From the NCBI GenBank assembly GCA_009192285.1, contig CM018604.1, forward strand, positions 5,241,746 to 5,305,745: a stretch of 64,000 nt of DNA. The letters run 5' to 3'. This DNA comes from Morchella semilibera (taxonomy: Eukaryota > Ascomycota > Pezizomycetes > Pezizales > Morchellaceae). The translations under genes were made by a program, and so were the position numbers. Under the pieces are notes generated by a model. That model was not told where the DNA came from, did not search any database, and was given only the letters and a program-made list of their open reading frames with translations. Shown here piece by piece: positions 37,180 to 46,633 of the stretch. Numbering within the stretch: position 1 is the first letter of the stretch; the number at the start of each line of letters is the position of its first letter.

Positions 37180-39166
37180 ATGGTGGAAATGGGTTACACT
37201 GGAGAAACTTTTCGGAATAACGTCAACCCCTATTTTGTCGGCGCTGTAAGTTACATTGATATTTCATACTGCGATGCTCCTACTGACAGGATAGGAAAAT
37301 GGATATTACTGCATGCCAGTTGTCGAAATGCCTGTCCAGGGTCCGAACTACCCCACCGATGTATCCAATATGTTTTTCGGAGACGAGCATACGAGCGCGA
37401 GTATGCCTCTTTCAATGCCCGTAGGATACCCGCAGTCGCCGTCTTTCTAGACAGCCTATTTATTTCTAAAAGCAAGAAGAAGATTTTAGGGCTACGGATC
37501 ACGATTACCCTGAGGTAGTTGAAGTACAGAATCCGAAAATTAAACAATTTTCAGGAGGAAATAATACTGTACGGGTTCCTGGTACGTCTCCGCCCCATCC
37601 TTTAAATAATAAACTAAGTCTTCGGGATAGCCTCCTAAAAGTTACCATCACTCAGATATAGTCGACTCTCCAAGCTGGCACAGAGGCGGCAAAGCCCCTC
37701 CGAAACGCATAGCTTCATTGACCCCAGGGTCACCAGATAGCTCCAAGGTATTAGCATCCAGCACATATCTACACTGCCATCGTGATTAACTCTTGCGCCC
37801 GTGGTACAGCCTTTAGGACCTCTAAGCTATGAAGAGAAAAAACCTCCGTGGCCGACTGACCTCGAAAGTGCATATATGCCTGTTGGGCCTGACATGTCAC
37901 TCCTAGACGATTATTACCTACCGAACGAACGATTTCCTTTCCTTGGCCCGGACTATAGCTATGAAGAGGATTTATTCTCTGTTAGTGGGAGGAACCCTAA
38001 TTGTTCTCGACTTGATTTCAATTTTGGCTGACTGAAGTCTTGTTATCAATGCCTAGCCGACTGAGCCCGAGCAAGCAGAAAACCCATTCGCGTCCCAATT
38101 ACCCATTGGGCCACAGTTGAATCGAACAACCCAGGTTTATGTGCCCTATCGACCTAGTTTACCTCTAAGTCCCCAGGAAGGGTCTGGAAGGTCATTCTCG
38201 TGCAGCAATATTGTAAACCCTTACCGGGGTAACAGCTGGTATGCCGCTGAGAGACGGGATTTTGATCAAGGAAAAATTACGGTACGCTTGCTCATTTATC
38301 CTCTGACTCGGCATAGATTTAATTTACTGAATGTAAAAAAAAAAAAAAAATTAGCCCATATCACTAGGATCAAGCCAAGTAGGGTTCCAATTTGACATCT
38401 ACACTAGAATAATTGATTGCTAAATTATGATAGAAGTCTAGGGATGACACTAATCACCGACCTGTTTTGAGGAAACCGGTTCCAAAGAGTCCAGGAAGCG
38501 ATTCTCGGGTAGGCAGTCCTAGGTAGAGTTTTGAGGGTTCAACTAAAGTTTTATTATAGCCACAGACCGTGTCTGGCTATCCTAGCGACTTTGAATGGGA
38601 TCTTGTGCCTAGTGTTCCTCCTATTCCTCCAAACCTAGGCCTGACGAACACCTTTACTATTCCAAGGAGTCCTGAAAATAGGACCCAAGTAAGAACCTTT
38701 TTCTTGTCTTTGCTATATATTGCTGACAAAATTTTTACAATTTAGCCAATATCCTTACGTACAACAAGTTTATACTCTCCTGCAATTACTCCACCCATAC
38801 CCTCATCTGCGATTCCTCCACCTATACCTCCTGTAAGTTCATATTAACATACTGTTTCAAATTCATGGGTTGCTAAAATAGATATAGAAGCGTAATATCA
38901 GCCCAGTAGAGAAGCACGATACATTAGGATCTGAGCTCAGGAATCGGGAACTGCCAGTTAGGGCTGTTGTAGGGCCTCTACTGCCCCCTTTTTATATAAT
39001 CATAGCTGATAAATGTTAGTCATTGGACTCGAGGAGTTATCAAAAAATACCGGTCGATATGCCTATCTCATTCAGACCAGATACAGGACCAGCCAAACCC
39101 CCAGTACCGGTTGCAACTCCTAAGCGGAAGAGGTGGTGGAAAAGGCTGTTTTCTCGGGGCCGCTAA
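37180..39166 (+). CDS. Unrecognised proline-rich protein encoded by 12 small exons
   Basis: I reconstruct 12 exons: 37180..37245, 37295..37434, 37490..37568, 37631..37747, 37810..37980, 38057..38281, 38355..38378, 38434..38508, 38560..38688, 38746..38832, 38888..38968, 39020..39166 (446 aa). All introns are 49-76 bp with AG acceptors. Ten of eleven are phase 0, so most internal exons are whole-codon cassettes; one is only 24 nt (PISLGSSQ). Many exons open with Pro (PPKS, PLGP, PTEP, PISL, PQTV, PISL). The protein has no signal peptide or helix-rich domain. It is rich in P, S, Y, D and N, with GPDMSLLDDYYLPNERFPF and PSVPPIPPN segments, and ends in a basic tail TPKRKRWWKRLFSRGR. The donor of intron 2 (GTCGCC) is weak, so exons 2-4 are less certain. 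I know no homologous family. Function is unknown. Confidence 0.6.
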
Positions 39167-40112
39167 CTGCCCAGCTAAGAATGTAGTATTGTAATTACTA
39201 AGTCGTCAAAACATGCAGGTCATCGTATAAATATTTTCTTGGGAAAGGGGTGTTTTTAGAGTTACACGACATTGAACTAAATTCCCCTATGTATTATCTT
39301 TGTTTATATTTTGGCGTTTGAGTGGTTTGGGAAAGGAATTTAAAATTAGATTTGTTTTAATTATTATATTCATTTCATTTGAGCTGTAAAACCAAGTCCT
39401 AGCGCCACGAACTCTGTTCGAGTGATAAAACATGACTTCTGCCAAACAGATACATAACCAAGGCATCCTTGACATTTTAAAACAGGCAAAAAGCTTGTGC
39501 TTTGTAACACGCTAAGGTGGTTTTTGTTTCCAGGGGTGCTTGATCCCTACCGGTCAAAACAAAACGATAACTCTGACAGGCCTTGCGCTTATTAATTTTT
39601 TGTTTGAGATCCGATTTGGGCCCCCAACAGCCATTGCCACTTTATCAAACATAGCACGTGATACTGTAGGCGCATAAACCCGCGTCAAGTAGTGTTAAGA
39701 TACATGTAGTAGGTATGCTGTTTGCCCACCAGAACGATCCCTGCAACTAGTAATTTTGGCCAGGGTTGGTGTCTCGAGTCTACACCAACCCATATGGTCA
39801 CAGTGCGTGGTAGAGTACCTACTCTGCCCTAGAGTACTTAGGGTAGAGTACTCCAGATACTGGTAACTAGCCTGCAGGGAACAGCACGCAACCGCCCATG
39901 GTTCTTGTGTCATCGTATCTCACACAGGCAGCACCGCACGTGCATATCAAGTCCATCGTGAATTGGTTGAAATATATAACGTTCACCATAAAGATGGGGA
40001 AGAGTGATTTTTGATCCTCAAGCTCCTTCTGAGCCACCCTTTCTATTCTCGCAGGCCCCATCACACGGATCAAAAATTAAAAGGGAAAGAAAAAAAAAAG
40101 AAAGAAAAAAAG
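39167..40112. other. Intergenic region upstream of the DUF202 gene
   Basis: One TACATGTA lies at 39701, with GAGTACTC-like palindromes near 39,811-39,852. An A-rich purine tract runs up to the ATG at 40113. No coding exon is supported. Confidence 0.5.
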
Positions 40113-41007
40113 ATGTCGCCCAACGAATTCTCCAAGGATAGCTCGGCTGACGAAACTACTTCTATGACTGGCGCAGGGTCCCGAGAGGTACCAAACTATG
40201 CGAGTACTGCGACAAGAGGGGAAATGAGCAAGAAACAAAATAAACACTCGGATCGAGATACACCAGAGCCGGAGCCGGGGAAGAGGGGATGGTTCTGGAG
40301 ATTGAGAGCTGTTGAGTTGGAGAATGTGGGCTCTACAGCGAGAGATCATCTAGCTCTGGGTGGGTACATGTAGTTACTTGCCTTGCTAGATACTTGTTGG
40401 TGATGTGATACGTTACTGATTTGGGTCGTACTTTATTAGAACGGACCTTCCTGGCGTGGCTAAGGACATCGCTTGCGTTTGCATCAATAGGTAATTATCA
40501 AACAACCACTATCTATTCGTAGGCTTATCTATATCTAATCAATCATATAGGCGTCGGGATATCACAACTCTTCCGTCTAAATGCTGCTGTACAGTCCTCT
40601 GATCTTTCTGGTAGCTATGCCTTTGTTTTATAGATTCTCACCATATCTAATAATAAGTAGATAGCGTAACCACCCTTCGCCACTTGGGTAAGCCCCTCGG
40701 GATAACCTTTCTTGCAACAGCGATTGCTGTGCTCTTGATCGGTGTACATAGGTTCGTGACAACTCCGATCCAATCGTATAGTATTAACATGGATATCTAG
40801 GTACTTTGAATCGCAGGGTTGGTTATTGAGGGGGAAGTTCCCGGCGAGCAGAGGAAGTGTTTACTTCCTAACTGTGGTTGTGGCTTTGGTATGCATAGAA
40901 CGCACTCTATTGACCGCTAATCATGCCTTACTGACTGGACGTATCTCAATTATTAGTTAATAACCGTAAGTTTGATTGTCGTACTAGCAGTTCAACCCTC
41001 AAACTAG
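40113..41007 (+). CDS. DUF202 (YidH-like) membrane protein
   Basis: Six exons: 40113..40359, 40440..40490, 40551..40610, 40661..40751, 40801..40888, 40957..41007, giving 195 aa in a continuous frame. The N-terminal 70 residues are polar, and then comes the DUF202 signature ARDHLALERTFLAWLRTSLA with FASIGVGISQLFRL. Two further helices follow (GITFLATAIAVLLIGVHRYF and SVYFLTVVVALLITVSLIVV). Fungal members are small three-helix membrane proteins reported at the vacuole or plasma membrane. Biochemical function is unknown. Intron 1 contains TACATGTA at 40365. Confidence 0.88.
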
Positions 41008-41130
41008 CCAACATGCCTATCTTGAACTGGCTCATTGAACACGTCTATTTCATTCATTTCCTATTAATCCCACTCAAAGGAGTGTTTCATATGTACCATA
41101 ATATTATAAAGCATAATTGCCTTTTCTTGC

Positions 41131-41659
41131 TCAATTACCTTTAATATTCTCATTGGCCCCAAAATCCGATACCGACGCCCTCGCCGCCTGCTCGTGTCCC
41201 TTTATTGCGACCTCCCCAATCTCTTTCTCTAACCCCACAACCTTCACTACACTTACCCCCCCTTAGCTAGCTGCTCTCTCCCTGTGTTGACCACAAAAAC
41301 ACAGGTTCCTCAACTCCCACGTAGACCGTCTTAATCCCTGCATCGAGGACCCTCTGCACGCAGGGCACGTTGCCCGACAACCGCTCACTGCACGGCTCCA
41401 TGGTCGTGTACAGGATTGCATCGGTTGGAATGGCTTGCCCTGAGGTTGTGAGCTTATCGAAGCAGCATTGCTCGGCATGTGTGTTTCCTGGGAGCTCGCG
41501 CGAGTAGCCGGTGGAGAGGATCTTGCCATCAGGAGTGGTGAGGAGAGCGCCAACACAGTAGGCGGTTGGCGTGCCTGTGCATTTGTGTGCCTCCTGGAGT
41601 GCCAATTTCATGAAGTTGAAATGGCTAAGGTCTGTGGTTGTGGGGGTCGGGTTCGCCAT
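41131..41659 (-). pseudogene. RIB2-type DRAP deaminase with two apparent frameshifts
   Basis: The open frame 41659..41267 (130 aa) starts MANPTPTTTDLSHFNFMKLA. It has the complete cytidine-deaminase-type zinc site: H-A-E in GNTHAEQCCF and PCSERLSGNVPC. With YCVGALL and STGYSRELPG this matches the deaminase half of yeast Rib2 (riboflavin pathway). After YVGVEEP the frame breaks. The expected continuation FVVNTGREQLAKGG lies in the next frame, and VSVVKVVGLEKEIGEVAIKG lies in a third, running to a stop near 41131. One missing base near 41303 and one in the C7 run at 41256-41262 (+ strand) would explain both. No intron solution fits. It is either decay or a local sequence error. The 3' end faces the DUF202 gene 124 bp away. 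Confidence 0.72.
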
Positions 41660-42272
41660 TGTGGAATGTTTTGTGGTGGTCGAGCTTTGGTTGAGGGTCT
41701 ACTGCCCCCGCAATTGGGTGCACAGGATGACGTGGGGTAGACTCACATGCATCTCTCTTAGGAATAACTCTTGGTAATATTACTAGATATGGATATATAT
41801 GGATTGACTAGGATAACCTGGGTTCTGATACTAAGATGAGAAATACAGATGTTTCGGGTGAAACGAATAGTCGCATTCTATAGGGTTGTAGAACACACAT
41901 CAGAGAGCCCGAATTAAGAATATCTATCAATCTTGGATTTCGTCGTGGTATGTCTAGTCAGGTAGGAAAAAAAGCCGCCAGACATCCGTAGAATGACGAT
42001 CCGATATATAAATGAACAGGGAACTATGCAAGGAAGGGTTGAGGGGTCTCTGGCTTATATATTATATTATTTGCTCGGGTATCTCACAAACTAAGGGATT
42101 TGCGCACTATGTATATGTATTTCACGAACCTGCCCACCTCGCCCTTTGTGTTCGGTCAGCCTTGGGGGATAGAATCTTCTTAGTGACGGATAAGTTTTAA
42201 GCTGAGGCAGCACTCATCAGGTTTTAATGTATGACGTGTAGGGTACGCGTCAAAAAAGATATGTATGCATGT
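41660..42272. other. Intergenic region between the deaminase and URI-like genes
   Basis: The promoter side of the deaminase gene. No repeat or coding exon is supported. Confidence 0.45.
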
Positions 42273-43393
42273 TCAATCTTTGTGTGTGCTTGGATCTGGA
42301 GGGTTCGAACTTTTCATAGACCGAGTGACTGTCGTAAGCATAACTCTTTTTGGTGGCTGACGCTCCCCTTCGGCGGTTGAAGACTCCGACTTTGAGTATT
42401 CGTCTTCTGTATCACTCGCATGTTTCCTGGAAGAAGATGTTCCCTCCCCCAAAGAAGCTGCCTTATCCACAGAATCCGCCTTGACGACAGACTCTGTCTT
42501 GCCCACGGAATTTGAGGCCACAGAACCTAGCTTGCCTGGTTTTACCGGAGAAGTTGGACTGCCTACAAGGTCTGGTTTATTCCCAGACTCAGAATCTGTT
42601 TTGGTAGGATCTTTTGCGTCCGCGCTATGCTTCTCCACCAACTCTTCTTCATCCGGCTCCTGGGCAAATCTAACACCCTCTCCTCTCCTCTTCTTTTTCG
42701 AGTTTTGCTGGTCTTGTTCAGCCGCCACTTTTGCAGCCTCGGCTCTAGACGCCTCTCCTCTCTCATGGATGCGTTTCCTGAACTCCTCAAGCTCCTTCTG
42801 CACCTCAGGGGTTGCTAGACCCTCGGCTGTAGGCTGATATTTGGCATTATCCACGGGCTCGTACTCGTCTTCCTCGTCTTCCTCATCCGGGTCAATCTCG
42901 TTCTGGGCGGCCTCAATCTGCTCTTCAAACTCCGTCACGTTTTCTTCGGCAGCTGGAGCGGGTCAAAATCAGTTTGGGGTGTCAACGTGGCAGGATATGG
43001 TGGGATAAGCTCACTGTCAAGTCGATGGGTGATCTCAGTAATCACCTGGATAACCGTTCTCTTGATTCCCAATTCATCCCCAAGAAGATTCTTTACCTCT
43101 AACATTGGAATTTCGTCAGCGCTGACTACGGGAAGAGAGTCGCGATGGACTAACCTTTCTCATCAATTACTTTCCTATTAACTTTTAGGCCCACTTCTAG
43201 CTTTTTAAACACTTGATCAGCGACGCTCCCTCCGCGTGTGAAGGCATCAAGTAAATACCATGTCCTCGCGCTGCGCCATAGGCGACAGGGATGAGAGCTC
43301 GCGTCGTAGGGCCTCGTACTCGTTTGAGCACATCTGCCAGTGTCGTAGGGACTTGCGTAATCGTTCTAGGCGTGGGCGGAGTAATGAAGACAT
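42273..43393 (-). CDS. URI/BUD27-like prefoldin-domain protein, reading frame interrupted
   Basis: From the ATG at 43393 the frame reads MSSLLRPRLERLRKSLRHWQ and CSNEYEALRRELSSL, a coiled coil like the start of fungal URI (unconventional prefoldin). After REDM the frame shifts near 43250. DAFTRGGSVADQVFKKLEV and VNRKVIDEK then join across an intron (43154..43099) to EVKNLLGDELGIKRTVIQVI and THRLDSEL, resembling the second prefoldin helix. A second shift occurs near 42957. The rest (42938..42273, 221 aa) begins VTEFEEQIEAAQNEIDPDEE and is highly acidic, with GVRFAQEPDEEE and a Ser-rich tail. URI/Bud27 helps assemble RNA polymerases in the cytoplasm. Family assignment is moderate. The frameshifts are seen directly but could be sequence errors. 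Confidence 0.5.
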
Positions 43394-44078
43394 ATTTCAA
43401 TGGATTGTGTTGTTATTGGGCTAAGATCAATTGGGATGCTGAGAGGAGGAGAGGGGGGAATAAGTACGAGGGCACCATGTTTGGCTACACAGGGATGGTG
43501 TTACCCTATCCGAAATATTGATGCAGGCCAACTCCAATGACGTAGTGGTTGGACAACCGCGAGTGTAACAAAGTGAGAACGTCGCAATAGGATGCGCCAT
43601 GTAATAATGCTAATTAGAGCCATCTAGATCATAGTAGAGATAGTAGATCCTACTTTATATCCTAGAATCCAAGCATTTGATTGCAACAATATCCAACCAC
43701 CCAATGAACGCGCAAGTACAATTGAAATTTCATAAATACCTGACATAATTGAAGAAAATATCAACCACGGAGAATTAAGGAGTCTATGTAGCAATTCATT
43801 ACCTTTTAAAGAGTTGTTATTGGTAAGTACCAATCCTTAATAGGATTAAGATTCAGAGAATAAAACACCATGCATTGTTATTGGAAGTGTCGGTTTTTAA
43901 TAACGTCATCTATCAACAGTCTTAACGTCCTCTAGTGACTAACATCTAGCTCAACCCACCCTGCCAAGTAATATGACTTCCTCGAACTACAACTGCTCAG
44001 TCTTTTGTGCTCCGAGCAGTATCTTTATTCGTCCAAGCTACGAAACCCAGAGGAGAACGCAATTCACCCACTTCCAGG
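43394..44078. other. Divergent intergenic region, URI-like gene / MFS transporter
   Basis: AT-rich in its second half. Small ORFs here have no coding character. It presumably contains both promoters. Confidence 0.45.
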
Positions 44079-45753
44079 ATGTTTCCTAAACCCTCAACTT
44101 CTGGATTCAAGGATGTCTTGATATGTACTGAAGAGCGCCATGAAGAGGAGGAGGGGAAATGCTACTCTCCTACTGAAAAGGTAGCTAAAGTCAGATAAGA
44201 TATCAGAAATAACTCCGTACTTACCACAAAGATAATATTGATAGAGAAATATGGCAATCTGGGTTATTGGGATAATGTTTTACAAGCTCGGCCTCGAAAC
44301 CTTCCAGGGCTCAATAACGTATATCACCCACGCCAATAATGTACGCCCTCGTATCACCCTTGAAAAATCTAACCAACCTGTGAAGTGTTATCGCTCTGGA
44401 AAAATGGGGCGATGAAAGGCACCGAAAATATGGCCTACTCAGAGGACTTGATCAACTCTTTCAAGTATGCTTGAGTTTCTCCCCAGGGTACCTAGGCACG
44501 TCTAAAATTCTCAGTGCATTGGTAGCATCCTCATCGCACCCCTAATTCGCCGGTTCTCGACCCGCAATATCCTACTATTCACCTCTCTGATCTTCGCCGT
44601 TCTCAGCGCCCTCCTAATGATCATTGACACCAGTACTCACGGTCGATTCAAGACATCGGTCGATACAGACCACGTCGAATCTATAGCTCCATCGTACTTG
44701 GGAAATTTCGATCCGGGCACATTATTCCCAATAATGTGTTCTAGTGGTCTGGTCTACGGCATGATTGAGCTTATTCGCCGTATTATTCCCCGTGACATCA
44801 TTGGTGGCGACATCGCAAAGCTCCGAAAAATGGATGCGCTGGTCCATATACTTTACGAAGTTTCAGGCACCCTGGGCGCACTACTCTCATGGCTACTGGT
44901 CTCACGCCTGGGTAGCGTTTATGGACTTGTAGCTACACCAGGGTTCTTCGCGTGTGCTGCAATTACATGGCACTTTCTCTCCCTGCCCTCACCTCCGGGA
45001 AGCACTACTAGGTCTTCGTATACAGTCCAACTCCTCCATGGTGTGAAGTACTTCTTCCAATCAATATCCAAGGGATTTCGAGCGACCTTCACCAAGCGGG
45101 CTTTCATGTGGCTACCCATAGGCTACTCCGTAGCCCTCTATACACACCGCTATATCGAGAACGGCCTCATCCCATTCATAGCGCAGGATATCTTTAATAA
45201 CGCTGCTGCAAGCCGCATCCTCATATCAGGCTCAAACCTCGGTGAGCTCATTGGGGCAGCTTCGGTGTTTGTGCTTGGAAACCGAATACCAACACCCGTA
45301 CCGTGGATTAGGATTGATGCTCTGCTGCTTCTTCTAGTTTGGGTCCTTCCTTTTTACCCACACTCCCTCACTCAGGGCCCCGGAGCAATGTGGCGTCTCG
45401 CACCGCTGTTCATCCCCATCTCATTCGGGTGGGCGGCGGGGGATGTTAGTCTGGCAGCGTATATACAGAGTGCGCTCTCCGGCCACGAGCAGAGGGATGA
45501 AAACATCTCGAATCTGGGCGCCGTGATGGCGTTTCTGTATTCAATATATATTATACTTTTTGCGGTGCTGGCGCCAGTGCTGGGAATGGTTGCGGATCAA
45601 GGGGGGGATGCGAGGATGACGGTGGTGTGGTTGGGCGGTGTTCAGGTCACAGTGGTGGCCGCACTTTTGGTGGGGAGTACGTTTGTGCCGAGAGGGGCGG
45701 CGGGGTGGAATCCGAGGTTGGAGCGGATGACTGGGCTTAGCGGTAATGTTTGA
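44079..45753 (+). CDS. MFS transporter (fungal orphan family)
   Basis: Four exons: 44079..44180, 44245..44318, 44386..44464, 44515..45753, giving 497 aa in frame. After a 40-residue cytosolic N-terminus (YSPTEKRNMAIW), 10-12 hydrophobic helices follow: VIGIMFYKLGLETFQGSIT, CIGSILIAPLIRRF, NILLFTSLIFAVLSALLMII, YGMIELIRRIIPRDIIGGD, LVHILYEVSGTLGALLSWLL and so on. The motif RRIIPRDIIGGDIAKLRKMD plus HILYEVSGT marks a conserved ascomycete MFS subgroup whose substrate is not known to me. For the third junction, TTT CAA|TGC ATT GGT restores the conserved C-I-G-S-I-L-I-A-P. It ends GWNPRLERMTGLSGNV in the cytosol. Location is probably the plasma membrane (inference). Confidence 0.82.
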
Positions 45754-45893
45754 TGTGTAAATCCAGACCATAGGCCTCACCCTACTTATAAATTCGACAA
45801 TTATCTTTACTAGTAATGGTGTCCATTAGCTGAGTTGGCTCGAATCTTTGGGCTAATTTGAGGCCTGAGCCTGGTAATTCAGTTTTTAGGCCT

Positions 45894-46262
45894 ATGAAGA
45901 GGGGTTTTCAGGTGCTGGATCCCTTTACGAGCCAAGGGGGCTGTTGAGTTCACTGTGTGTACATGTAGTAGTTGGATGTAGGTTTTGCCCTAATGCTAAA
46001 TAGGTGCCTTCTAGGGGCCTTCCATAAGATCGCTCTCCTTTAGGCCCAGGCAAAGCTTCTATCTGAATTCCCTTCTGACTCGTCTTGCCAGGTCGTCCTT
46101 GTTGAGCAGGGGCACGACGGGTTCAACCTCCTCTCCATCTACACAAACCCCAATTGTACATACTCCTATTACCGGCAGCCAGGGTGGCCGGAGAGGTACA
46201 TCAAGGCGGGGAGGATAGGGTATATTAACGTTCCGCTCCCGATTGGAGTTTTGACTGGGTAA
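45894..46262 (+). CDS. Possible small two-exon gene, unknown (77 aa)
   Basis: A 219-nt open segment, 46044..46262, reads AQAKLLSEFPSDSSCQVVLV, EQGHDGFNLLSIYTNPNCTY and ends PLPIGVLTG. It has coding-like composition and codon use and is preceded by a good acceptor CTCCTTTAG. An ATG at 45894 (MKRGFQ) followed by GTGCTG at 45909 would supply a phase-matched first exon, with a 135-bp intron. There is no signal peptide and no family I recognise. Alternatively it is the last exon of a decayed gene. Confidence 0.3.
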
Positions 46263-46302
46263 TACGATCTATTCAATCGATCCCACACACCTGATGGATA
46301 GC

Positions 46303-46319
46303 GGGGGGGGGGGGGGGGG
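46303..46319. repeat. G17 homopolymer
   Basis: An uninterrupted run of 17 G in the intergenic stretch before DRS1. Confidence 0.9.
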
Positions 46320-46633
46320 TTACATCGAGGGATATACATTAATTGCTAAATAAATGCGCTCGAATTTTTCCAGGTGCTTGAAGAGGGGACGAAATTTATT
46401 CACGAGATATCACTCGAATATTCCCCCACGAGGGCTGGGTAATCTACTGACAAACACACGTAGCTTTTGGTCCCGCGAATAGGTAACACGCCGTCAGGAC
46501 TCTTCTATTCGGCTTCCCCAACTAGAATACAAAAAGTGCAGGCGATTCGCTATTGCCCCGCAAAGAAAAGAGAAAAAAGACTTTTTCACCCGTTTACCAA
46601 CTATAAATAAATTACAATAGCCTCCTTCTAGGC

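Larger units (their letters stand above)
45754..46633. other. Region between the MFS gene and DRS1
   Basis: Contains the possible two-exon small gene annotated separately, a G17 run (46303-46319) and a TACATGTA at 45960. Confidence 0.45.

Noticed and set aside
41267-41310. A 3' intron in the deaminase gene that would remove the frame break
   Set aside because: Every GT...AG option either deletes the conserved VVNTG segment or leaves a stop in frame. Single-base indels explain the pattern better.
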